The position numbers were made by a program, and so were the translations under genes. 64,000 bases of DNA from Allodiplogaster sudhausi (taxonomy: Eukaryota > Nematoda > Chromadorea > Rhabditida > Diplogasteridae), in contig CALZFC010000030.1 in the NCBI GenBank assembly GCA_945643635.1, positions 1,479,001 to 1,543,000 on the forward strand. Reading direction: 5' to 3'. A model generated the notes under the pieces. That model did not search any database. It was not told the DNA's origin and saw only the letters and a program-made list of their open reading frames with translations. Shown in pieces: positions 48,583 to 59,600 of the stretch. How positions within the stretch are numbered: the first letter of the stretch is position 1; each line of letters opens with the position of its first letter.

Positions 48583-49371
48583 TCGTTAGAATAAGAAAGA
48601 ACAACTTGTTGGGTTTGTACGATTCTTTTGGTTTGAAGAGCTGGAAAGAAAATTTTAAAAAGGAAGTATTCGTCGAAAAATAATGTCGTCTTTTATCTTA
48701 CCATATTGTCAAGGTTGTAATAAAAGATCGATAGGAAGTGCTCCCGCTTTATTAAAATCAGTTATTAGGCAGCTATTTGCAATTCGCTTTTGGATGTTGT
48801 AGAAAACTAGAAAATGTCTCTATCGATGCACCTGTTGCGTAATAAAAATGCCTCTCATATCTTATTAACACCCCGTTTTCATTAAGGATATGAGAGAGAC
48901 GTTAGAGCAAAGCGATAAAACGAAAGAACTTAAAGGAGTACGAACTCTAAAAACTCCCACTACGAACGTTTCCACTTTCGCACCTCGGAGGACTTCTGCC
49001 CACGGGCATAAGACAACACACACCCACACAATGGGGACCAGGGTTGCAGGGTTTTTTTTTCTCTCTCTCTCTCTCTTCATCTCGCTCTATCCCTATCTCT
49101 CTTGCACTTCTCTCCCTCTCTTAAACATGATCAAGACAAGTTGGAAATTATTTCGCCTCAGGCAATATGGCAAATAACAAATGCAGAAAAAGTGCACAAA
49201 AAGTGCACAAGCACCGAACAAAGATACGCGCCATATTCCAGTTACGACTTCCGCCTCCAAACGCGCGTCAAAGTCATCAGAGACTTCTTTTTCCTCCCTC
49301 TTTGCACGTACCAAATCCAAGGGCGAAGGCGGCATTCGAGACAAAAGATAAATTAATTATCACTTTTCCAG

Positions 49372-52271
49372 TGATCTCTCCGCTCCTTTAATGACGATTA
49401 CGCTATCATCCGGTCCGTTCGGCAGGAGCGTCTTCCCGTATCAGTTCCCGCGTTTCGGCGTTTCGCGTGGCATCTTCCGGGAGATATGGCAAATGTGGGC
49501 GGCCGCAGCGAACGAGACAATCGAGGAAGTCCATTTGTCACAGAGAAGTTGGCGAGATAAAGCAGTCAGAACTGTTAGTTTAGTAGACAGAGGACCGGAC
49601 GACTCAGGCATCCCGGAATTCTTGGCTTAATTCAGAACAACACGATCGACGGAACCATGATTGATATGGTAGAGCCGCGGTGTTTTCTTTTCAGAAAACT
49701 GAAGAAGTCTCAGAAAACTGAAGAACGGAGAGCGACAACCGAAAATTTTTTGCGAGATTTCAAATTGCCGCCGAGTTAATACTCGCGTTCTTTTTTACGA
49801 AATAGCAAGCGAGAATAAGATATTGCCTACTCCCATGGTGAACGCACGTCAATTCGAACATACATTAATTAGTTTTCAGTGTTCACACTCCTTTAATATC
49901 AGCATTAGAAGAAGCGTGGGCATCGAACTTCAATTCGCTTTTGATAACTTTGGTGGGCAACTTGCAGAGCCTTCTCGGCGAACGATTGCGTGACTTTGGC
50001 TATATTTCGCTGCCAATCACATACCGCTTGGCAAGTTGCTTCAAATTAATATGGGGAAAATATAAATTTTCTCAGGACAGAGGGACTTCGGCGCAATTTC
50101 AATCCAAGTTTTAGCTAAAAAGTTCAAAATAAGGCGAAAAAACGAAACATTATTTATTCGCAAGAAAGCTCCTTAAAATGAAGCTTCAGGCAGATAGTCC
50201 ATGTTGAAGTTCGACATGAAAAATACATGAAAAATTTAGGAGACTTTCTACGAGCGAGTCAACTACGCGCCAAGTCTAAAACTGCTCGATTTCGTCGTCT
50301 TTTCCTATTCTGTCTTACTGTCGCTTTGTCTTCTCTTTGCGATCATTCGGCTGTTCGAGGGTAGCGCCAGGCAGCGGCTTACGAGTAAATCAATATTTTT
50401 CTCAATATTAAAAGAAGTGTAGGACGAAGGCTCATATTAAGAGACATTTTCTACAGTCTTCAAGAAATACATACACATATGTATGTATCCGCCTAAATAT
50501 CCTCAAACCGAACTTTTACGTCAAAATTAGTAATATGAGAAGATAAAGAAGAAGTCATTTTATTCGTCGGATACTTCTGTAAAAAACCGTTTACCACGTT
50601 TTATTTCTTTTTCTTCCCTGAATTTTTCGAAAAGTTATTTTATTTTTAAAATTATTACCCTTTAATTCGCAGGAATTCGCGTGTATGTCGGCTTTTACGT
50701 GGTAGCCTTCATCCTAATCGCGTCCATTTATTCGGCGTCCTTCACTGGCAATACGGCCGTCCCGAAACAGCTGCCCAAGACGTAAGGCAGTTCCAAATCT
50801 GTCGCGTACAAAAACTGCAAGAGGAAAAAAAATAATCGAAGGAAATCATTTCGAAATTATTTGTGAACTTTTTCATTTTGTATATTTTACAATACACACT
50901 TCTCCACCTCAAATAGCGCTCAATTCGTTTTGTGACTGGCCACCCAACTCATACAGCAAGTTCATGGACTTTATTGCGCGGGTTCGAGCTGGAAAATCAC
51001 AATTGATCATGGAGATGTTCAACGACGGTTTAGCTGAAGAAATCTTCGGCTTTTCACGTTTCAATCTTTTGAAGGAGGACAGCCTTCAAGGACGCCGACC
51101 TCTTCTGGAAGAAGATATTAAAACTTGCATGGATCGGGTTTGTAACACGCTTAAAATTAGAATAAGATAATTTCCACCAACTTTCAAAACTTTGTATCGT
51201 TCACCAGTATTTACCTATCCATTTCTCCCCGCAAGTGTGTATACTATTTTTGAATTCAACATTTTCTCAACTCTTATATTATTAAATTTTTAAGCATTGT
51301 TTTGACTTTAGTACTTTTTCAGCTTTGTGACACAAAGTATCACTCGGCAATGTTCGTTATTGTTGATCGGATCTTTATCGTGAACCCGAACGATCCTGAG
51401 AGGAAGCTTCACTGCGCCGTTCAAGTGTTTGCAATTAAAGAATTCGCTCATGCTTTTGCTGCCGAATAATACGAAGGATTTCAAAAGTCCTTCTGTAATT
51501 GGAAGAGAATCTGAGAATTTTTTCGCAGTATTTCGCAATGTTTTCATTTCCAGCGACGATGTTTTCCGTGTTCGAACAGGCTTGATTCTGCTGGTCTGCC
51601 TCAGCGATCGTCGTATGACGTCACTTACTCCATTGGGCAAGGCTCCTTCTTTCTTCCCTTCGCTTCGACATTCTACTTTGGGTCAGCTTCGTTATCGCAC
51701 TGCTTTCTGCATTTTCAATTGAGAATATGGTAGCCATGGAAATATTGCGCGATAGCCTCCTCACATCTGCGACTACAAGATATTAAGATTGCACATAATC
51801 TTAAGCTGTTCTTATGGCTAAACACTCTGTTAGATTCAGAAGGAATCGATTCAATGCTCGACAACGCAAAAGGATGGATTTTATTACGATAGCCTTCTTC
51901 AATCAAGAGCGAGTAGGACTTTTTTTCACTTTTTTCATACATATTCATATGTACATACCTACATATGAATATTTAAATATTTTTTTAAAATAATACTACT
52001 TCTGGAATCACTAGATGGACTCGTACGCTTCACAAATCGGCCCAAGATTGTGCACGAATTTAGGAGCAGGATCATGTATCGTCCTGTTGATCTGCTCTCG
52101 ATCCAACTCAACATCTTCGTCGCTATCGCATTCTTCATCCTCTCCATCATTATCTTTGCCATTGAGCTGTCGTTGCCGAAACTGTGTCCAGAAGGACTCG
52201 CTGACAACTTTTGTAATAGGCTTTTCATAAGGAAAGCGGCTATTCTAACACGGCTGATTAACGCAATTTGA
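49372..52271 (+). pseudogene. Ionotropic-receptor (iGluR-like) gene, copy 2, decayed
   Basis: A tandem copy of the 45.65-48.58 kb gene, offset ~3.7 kb. Recognisable exons are 49372-49668, 49968-50030, 50240-50384 (TM1: DFVVFSYSVLLSLCLLF), 50673-50781 (IYSASFTGNTAVP), 50957-51137, 51323-51468, ~51580-51680, ~51841-51915 and 52015-52271 (TM4). Lesions relative to copy 1 are a 4-bp loss after GPDDSG in exon 1 (frameshift), a TAA in the 51.4 kb exon, and a 10-bp loss in the last exon just after ATGGACTCGTAC (frameshift). Exon 3 ends in TTG|GCAAGT where copy 1 has TTG|GTAAGT, a GC donor. Three independent lesions make this a pseudogene, although several exons remain open and diverge mostly by substitution. 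Confidence 0.8.
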
Positions 52272-52709
52272 TCGTCAGAATAAACTATTTGAGAGCTTCT
52301 TTCAGTTAGAAGAGCGAAAAAACCTAGAGGAAGTATTTGCCGAAAAAGTAATTTTCTGTCTTCATATATGATAGGGAGCATTGTATAAAAGGGGCATTCG
52401 CTAGCGGCAATTTCATTGAATGTGTTTTGGATTTCAATTTTTGAAAGCTTTAATTATGTCTTCTGTCGCACTGGAGCCAAGGCGGCTACAATATTTCAGA
52501 GCATTGGTTTCGTTAGGCCCACCATTTATTTCTAGCTCGTTTCTTCAAAGCAAACGTCATCAAATGAAATCGTTTAACTCAATCTCTTCCTTACCATTAG
52601 TTTTATTATGCGGCTCATAAACACATAAGCACTATGCATTTATTCGCTCAATGAAAAGGGCAGGGCTCGAGTGCGGTTTGGTCTTGTGCAGGAGACAAAG
52701 GCGGAGGCT

Positions 52710-52955
52710 CTAGCGACCGAAGTAGACCGAGGCTTCGACGAGGCGGACCTCCTCGAGTCTACCCTAAAATATTGATTTCTGTGTTTTGCTAAATAACTCT
52801 TGATAATAAAAAAATGAAAGTCACATTAAAACTGGTCGCACCTCAGTTCCTTTGCCGACTCGGAGAACGGGGAGCACACGGATGTCGATTCCAGTGGCGA
52901 GGTTGGAGGCCGAAGATGAACCGTGGGCAGTGACGTTGTGAGCAGGGGCCCCGAA
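52710..52955 (-). pseudogene. Inverted 3' fragment of the Gln/Tyr-rich gene
   Basis: Two exons on the minus strand, ~52955-52842 and 52763-52710, correspond to the last part of exon 3 and to exon 4 of the gene at 25726-26887. They read PAHNVTAHGSSSASNLATG, then VLPVLRVGKGTE and RLEEVRLVEASVYFGR plus TAG. The 3' untranslated region also matches (52540-52700 with 26890-27060 in inverse orientation). The 45-bp repeats and 5' exons are absent, so it is a truncated duplicate, although the part retained is open. Confidence 0.8.
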
Positions 52956-53196
52956 TCCAAATTAGAATGCAATTTGTACATAGTTTCTGTGTGGAATAAC
53001 TAGCTATGCATGTTGCAATAACATTGTTGGCAAGCTCATTCAACGAGTCGTCTTACCCCGTTCTCGGTTGCATGGTAGCATTCCCCTCTCACTTCCTCTC
53101 CTTTTCTCTCCCCTTGTCGCCTTTCTCTGCACTCTCCTGTTTCCTCTGCGACTTGTTCTTCAGCTGCTCTCTCTCTCTCTCTCTCTGGATGAGTAG

Positions 53197-53690
53197 CTGA
53201 AGAACAAGAAGCTGGGGAATACGGAAAGGCAGGCAGCCCGGATGAAGAGCTTTCTGTCCGGGGTGTTCGGAATGGAAACGGTTAATCTCTTTCTCTCTTT
53301 CGCTCTCTCTCCGTCGTAAATTAGGAGTTATCAAGCAAATGCGGAATGAAGTTGAAAGCTTAGTTTCTTCTTGGTTGGTTGAAGTACAAAAAAAGATATC
53401 GTTGAAGGCGGAGCCAAGCAGGACATGCGTGAGCGTGTTGCTGGAGACTCTGAACAAGAGGAAGACCAGCCGGGCGAGTCTGGATGCGCTGAACAAGACA
53501 AAACGTCTCTTTGGAAAAGATACACAGTAAATTCGCAACGGTCTGAAAAACAATTTAATTGAAGTGGAGGTTCAGCAGAGCAGAGCAAATCGGTAACCTC
53601 AGCGATGATGAAGTGGAGAGAATGCGGAAGAGCAAAAGTTAGTTCTCTCTTAATTATGTTGCCTCTATCCTCTGTTCTACTCCACACTCT
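53197..53690 (+). CDS. Possible small gene, frame uncertain
   Basis: A clean exon at 53197-53280 (acceptor GAGTAG, donor ACG|GTTAAT) reads LKNKKLGNTERQAARMKSFL and then SGVFGMET. A following segment from about 53335 reads QMRNEVESLVSSWLVE. The segment 53405-53520 is open in two frames, one giving KQDMRERVAGDSEQEEDQP, the other a basic peptide. A final piece near 53570-53640 gives QIGNLSDDEVERMRKSKS plus stop. Junctions cannot be fixed because two of the implied introns would be under 30 bp. The charged helical composition resembles small SNARE-associated proteins, but I do not claim a family. Confidence 0.35.
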
Positions 53691-53699
53691 CTCTTAGCC

Positions 53700-54800
53700 T
53701 CAGTAAATAATAGTCTCTTTTCATTACTCTGCACACTGGGCTTCATTACATCAACCAATCCAGTTTGCCTGCCCAATGTCTCAGTTCTTCTCAATATTTT
53801 AACCGTCTCATTTGAAATTCATGCACGTTACTAGATTATACTCGTAATTTATGTGTCTACAAATCTCCTTCTTTGGTTCAGACACAACAGTCACCCTAAC
53901 TAATGTGATCGTACTAGTCGTCGGGTGCATTATGCGAATATCGAAGTTGCAAGCCATCCATATTCCATAATCGAAAGCTAAAACTCCCCCACTTTCGCGG
54001 GCTTGAAAAATTATTTTCGAAAGCTAAGACTCGCACCCGGCTGAAAAGCTGTATGCAGATATTAAATTTTAATGTTGGTTTTCACAGATCAACGAGAAAA
54101 TTTGAAAGGTCGTTTTACCACCTCAATTTTAATATAAAGACTCTTTTCTTTTCTTTGCTATTGTGTTTTTTTCTCGTGAATCATCTAATTTAATTATTTT
54201 CCTCTTCGAACGACTGTCAGTTTCTCAGAGAACAACGTTATCTACGTAGCTTATTAGCCTTCTGAAAATGTAAAAGCTGTATTTCGTGCGTTTTTGGCAC
54301 AGTTTGATCTCTATTCGCTGATATAAAGTGTTTAGTTGCTGTCGAACGATGCAATTTCATTCGACTAGACTTCACTACATATCATTTATTTTTGTGGATG
54401 AAATGGCCGTTTTGTTTTTTCCTACAAATTTTCTTTTTAAACATTACAAAAATTCGTTTTGTGTTTGAAGCTGTTCACTGGATCGGAGGTCTGCAAATAA
54501 ATACTTTATGCGGGAGCAATAGATGCCATTTTGAAGGGATCCTCTCCTACATATTTTTCTAGCAATCTGTAGATGTACCTACAATATCTAAGTAGATGCT
54601 AATTCTGAACTTTTTCAAAATTTCCCACCTGTCTTCAACGTTTCTGAACTCCCTCGAGGTCGGATCTACAGAAAAAGCATTCTTCGATGAGATATCTGGG
54701 TAGATGAGAACGGTATTTTAAATTATTGGTCTTCTTCTTTCTTATTCATTACTTATGTACATATATCCCCAAAATTATGGATCGCCGTCTTCTAACAATT
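53700..54800. other. Intergenic, no supported feature
   Basis: AT-rich spacer between convergent coding regions. No repeats or frames of note. Confidence 0.5.
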
Positions 54801-54866
54801 AGTCCCTCTTTCTCTTTCTCACTCTCATTCTCACAATCTCACTCTCTATCTCTCTCTCTCTCTGTT

Positions 54867-54910
<44 letters not shown>

Positions 54911-54920
54911 TTCTGGTGCT
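54800..54920 (+). repeat. (CT)n on plus strand, sense (GA)n after exon 4
   Basis: Read on the minus strand this is a GA tract just downstream of exon 55064-54952; complementary to the tract at 55085-55170. Confidence 0.9.
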
Positions 54921-54923
54921 CCT

Positions 54924-55900
54924 TCACTTCCACCTCTCCCCCACCACAAACCTCTGTGTCTTGTCCATCTCGATTGACTTCTCTACCGGTGCTTCGTCGG
55001 TTGCCGTGGAAGGGGAGGGTAGAATCGGCGGCAACGGGGACTTCTTCTTCTCGGCCAAGGGAGACTACGAAGAAAGATTGCAGATCAGATGAGGTGAAAC
55101 GGAGCGAGAAAGAGAGGGCGAGAGAAAAGGATAGAGAAGAGAGAGAGAGAGAGCGAGAGAGAGAGAGAGAGATACAAAATAGAAAGAATTTGGCACCCGC
55201 AGCAGAAGCGGCTGCTTCTCGACCGGTTTGGCCTCGTCGCCGTCGGGCGTTGTCTTCGCGGGCTCCTCCTCCGTCTTCTCTCTCGGCTTGCTTTGTGCTG
55301 GCGCCGCCGCCTTGGCGCCAGAGCCACAGAAGACTTCTCTAAATTGACTGAACGGGTAGGCGTGCATAGCTTCTCCAAGAGAAAAAAAAAGCCACCAGCC
55401 AATTGAACCAAGCAAATTCGATCTCAACAGTGATTCAATTTTTGTTTTTCTCCATGTCAATTCCAACTTCTGACTCTCTTTTTTAATATTTTACTTCTCT
55501 CTCTCTCTCTCTGTTTCTTTCTCTATTTCTGCCATTCTTTCTCCCTCTCTCTCTCTCTATCTCTCCACTTCATGGTCTCTCCTTGCCGCATGCGCCACGC
55601 CGCCAAGCATCCGATGACAACGTAGAAGGCGATAACTAGGATGACGCAGCCACACGAGACGCCAAGGAAAAGCTTCTGGAATGGGAGAGAGAGAGAGACG
55701 TAGATAGAGAGAGATAGAGAGAGAGAACGAAGGATCGAGAGAGAGAGAGATAAGGAACAAGAGAGAGAGAAAGAGAGAGAGTGTGAGAGAGAGGGATTGA
55801 AAGAGAGAGAGAGAGATACATAGTGCACCTCCTCGGTTAGCAGATGATGAAGATGAGTCATCGACATGGATTCTTGTGTCCCCTCGCTTGCTTCGGTCAT
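54924..55900 (-). CDS. Small single-pass membrane protein with acidic/Pro-rich tail
   Basis: Minus-strand exons 55900-55829, 55675-55569, 55338-55197 and 55064-54952 (or to the TGA at 54926-54924) are phase-compatible. The N-terminus (MTEASEGTQESMSMTHLHHL) has no signal peptide. Exon 2 is one membrane segment (LFLGVSCGCVILVIAFYVVI) followed by the basic stop-transfer WRMRQGE, giving N-out/C-in topology. Exons 3-4 are a charged disordered tail (AKAAAPAQSKPREKTEEEP; AEKKKSPLPPILPSPS). If exon 4 is spliced at AG|GTTTGT the gene continues left; if not, it stops at 54924 with ~140 residues. Function unknown. Exons 2 and 4 are each bracketed in sense orientation by (CT)n upstream and (GA)n downstream. 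Confidence 0.65.
55085..55170 (+). repeat. (GA)n on plus strand, sense (CT)n before exon 4
   Basis: Read on the minus strand this is a CT tract leading to the acceptor TTCGTAG of exon 4 (begins 55064). Confidence 0.9.
55495..55567 (+). repeat. (CT)n on plus strand, sense (GA)n after exon 2
   Basis: On the minus strand a GA tract starting at the donor AA|GTGGAGAGA of exon 2. Confidence 0.9.
55680..55818 (+). repeat. (GA)n on plus strand, sense (CT)n before exon 2
   Basis: On the minus strand a CT tract filling intron 1 up to the acceptor CATTCCAG of exon 2 (begins 55675). Confidence 0.9.
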
Positions 55901-56640
55901 TATGTTGCTCCGAGTTAAATATTTTTCATTCATGCTACATACATATAATAAGTGAATCTCCATTCGACTTTTATTAATAAAAACAATCGGCGAATTTTTT
56001 GTTATTTTGTACTAATGAACAGTGAATTGTTTGTCAAAGAGAAGGGCTCAAAACGACTCGTTCCTTTACGTTTCAAACTTCCTCATAGTACTCTTTGCCG
56101 CCCTTCTTAAATAGTCAACGAATAAATTCTAGAAATTTAGAATAGTATGGGCGATAACTATTACTTTAGCCATTTTTTAAAAGCAGAACAAAGACCTCCG
56201 AGCCCTAACCGTGCTTGTCGTCTCCTAGCTGCTTTCACTGCTGGAATAGTCGAGTGTCGTCATCGTGGTCATTTTTGAAGAGCCAACCACTCGCGGACGC
56301 GGTAGACGGTAAGAGTGACGAATGTTTTTGGAGTGGTGGAGGAAAAGTCAAATGCGCTGGATCCCATCGATCTGGCATCAATATTCTGTATAGATTGAAT
56401 GACTGCACTTCTTTAGTGCATTATGGGTCCATGCCAAATGCTATGGCACACGTTTTATAATTTAAAAGAATTATATTACCTTGTTTTTATTTCACGTACA
56501 ACGCAGAGATAGTACAATTGCAGTCACTTTACTAATGTAATGGTAAAACTAACGAATATATACATCCATATAATAAATCACTTAAGCCACAAGAAATACA
56601 TGGATAATATCGAATATTGATAGAATTATCAAAGATGTCA
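55901..56640. other. Intergenic, no supported feature
   Basis: Spacer between two minus-strand genes. A short plus-strand open frame at 56215-56460 has no splice or family support. Confidence 0.45.
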
Positions 56641-59600
56641 TCATCGTATGCTCCGTTGGCTTATGACTGAGAGCGCGATTGGCTGACTGACGGCGCCAGT
56701 GGTCGAGGTTGCGATTCGGCCACCGCCGCGCTTTCTGCCTCCAAGCCAACGCGGCAGAAGCGTCCGGCGCATTGTATGAGAGAAGACGAGCAGACACCGG
56801 GAATGATAGCCACATATTATTATTATTATGAATAGATTCACTAGTCATCATTGCTCAGCCAGCTTACACTCATTAATTTTTTTGTCACACGATTCATTCA
56901 CCCAGGAAAAAAATTAATTAAATGAACCTAAATGCCAGCAAGCATACCAAAAGGGCGCAGCGCACGAAATAGCTTGAAGGAGCGGTATCGTGTACAGCAC
57001 GGCAATATTCTGCATGTAGTCGCTGACAGTCTGAAAGGTCATTTTTAATTTGTTACAAAAACAAAATAATTTAAAATATTGAAAAGTCATCGTCATAGCC
57101 GGGTAGAACACAGTTTATTAATGACCAGTTGGCGGGTTTATATATGGCTCATGATGGAGTACATTCGTAAGGGCAAGAGAATAGTGCAGCTAGTGCAGCT
57201 ATTATAATATTCTTACATGATATACACGACACCTCCCCGAAGTACTACATCCACAGCATCACAGAGTTCGACAGTAGTCTACATCTCTGTATAGTATATC
57301 AAAGGAGGAGGAAGTTCGAAGATTGACGACTTCTCCCATCTGCAATGCTGGCTTCTCGCGCAGATTACGATCCATCTTGCTAGATCTACTGCATCAGCGA
57401 CTTCGCTTGTTCGACACGCGATTTCTGCCTCCTGCATACACGGCTTGCAAGGGTCTTGAGCGTTTGCCAGGAGTGGCACAACCTCACTTAGATGCCGGAA
57501 GGGAAACTCTGTTTCCATGACTTGCAGCATCAATCGCGGAACAGCGGATATAACCCGGCCCGGGAAGTTAGCGTCTCCAAACGCTGCTGGACTTTAACCC
57601 TCTTTCAGGTAACGGCGACATCGTGGATGTCGGATAGATCTTACGGCTTACCCTCACCGGTCTATCAGCCTGGGTTTCTTCAACGGCCATCTCCCAGGCG
57701 GCTACGACGACATTTGCTCCTGTCGGCCAAATCTTACTGCTTGGAAAGAGCTGTCTGGCAACCCACTTCTGGCTCCAACGTCCTCGCGATTCTTCTTCCA
57801 CCGAACGGAGTCGGGGTCACGAGTTCGGAATTCGATGTGGAGACTCGTCTTCTTCTTGACGGCTATGTCAAACCTCTCGCACTCACTAGGAGGACATTAT
57901 CCATACTAGCTCGGCAGAGTTCCGCTTCAGGGCACCAACGTCAGTATGCAAGCCTAGACGACTTAGCGGCGTAGTTACCATACACTCCATCGTGGAGCTC
58001 CGATACCGGAACAGGCACTAGACGCGGCTCCTCAGCTAGCTGGCTAGTGTTATGAGGGCTTGCTCCCACTCGGCTGACGTTTTTCCGCGTAGAGACTTCA
58101 CCAAACGCCGTTCCGGCGACTTACTGGGACGGTCCCAAAGGCGACTTACGACGAAGTACAGGCGCCCATGGCGACTTACGGATACAGGCGCCCTCGGCGA
58201 CTTACGGATACAGGCGCCCATGGCGACTTACGGATACAGGCGCCCTCGGCGACTTACGGATACAGGTGCCCATGGCGACTTACGGATACAGGTGCCCATG
58301 GCGACTTACGGATACAGGTGCCCATGGCGACTTACGGATACAGGTGCCCTCGGCGACTTACGGATACAGGTGCCCATGGCGACTTACGGATACAGGTGCC
58401 CATGGCGACTTACGGATACAGGTGCCCATGGCGACTTACGGATACAGGCGCCCTCGGCGACTTACGGATACAGGCGCCCATGGCGACTTACGGATACAGG
58501 CGCCCTCGGCGACTTACGGATACAGGTGCCCATGGCGACTTACGGATACAGGTGCCCATGGCGACTTACGGATACAGGTGCCCATGGCGACTTACGGATA
58601 CAGGCGCCCTCGGCGACTTACGGATACAGGTGCCCATGGCGACTTACGGATACAGGTGCCCATGGCGACTTACGGATACAGGTGCCCATGGCGACTTACG
58701 GATACAGGCGCCCTCGGCGACTTACGGATACAGGTGCCCATGGCGACTTACGGATACAGGTGCCCATGGCGACTTACGGATACAGGTGCCCATGGCGACT
58801 TACGGATACAGGCGCCCTCGGCGACTTACGGATACAGGCGCCCATGGCGACTTACGGATACAGGCGCCCTCGGCGACTTACGGATACAGGTGCCCATGGC
58901 GACTTACGGATACAGGTGCCCATGGCGACTTACGGATACAGGTGCCCATGGCGACTTACGGATACAGGCGCCCTCGGCGACTTACGGATACAGGTGCCCA
59001 TGGCGACTTACGGATACAGGTGCCCATGGCGACTTACGGATACAGGCGCCCTCGGCGACTTACGGATACAGGCGCCCATGGCGACTTACGGAACGGACTG
59101 CCGTCAGCGGAACTTCGGCGCTGAGCTCCGCAAGACACCTGTAGGTGCTGCGAACTCTAAGCGCATCGTCGACGGTCATCCGCAGGATCTCATCCTGATC
59201 GCCAGTTATGTTGCTTGCTAGGCAGCATAAGGAATGTAGAGCACAAGAGGTAGCCGGGTATAACACAGTTTATTAATGACCAGTTGGCGGGTTTATGTAG
59301 GGCTCAGGATGGGGTACTTTCGTAAGGGCAAGGGCATAGTGCAGCTAGTGCAGCTATTATAATCTTCCTACGTGATATATCTTCATATACACGACAATAA
59401 CAAAATAAGAATAAAAATGAAAATAGAAACATGAAATTAGAAATAAAATAAGTCGCCTTGGAGGCCGAACCAGAGCGATGAAGAAGACGATGTAGGTGGC
59501 GAAGCCGAGCACGGAAGTGATGACGATGCCACTCTCGGCCTTTGCTCGCGACGAGTCGGCAGCGGCGGTGCGCTGCGGACTGCGCTTGCATGCGAGGAGC

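Noticed and set aside
57090..57096. Target-site duplication for the LTR element
   Set aside because: Flanks (GTCAT on the left, ATAAC on the right) do not match; the downstream LTR appears truncated, so none is expected.
58052..59221. Three overlapping plus-strand open frames of ~290-390 codons
   Set aside because: They are the same 26-bp minisatellite read in three registers; periodic peptide, no start context and no family features.
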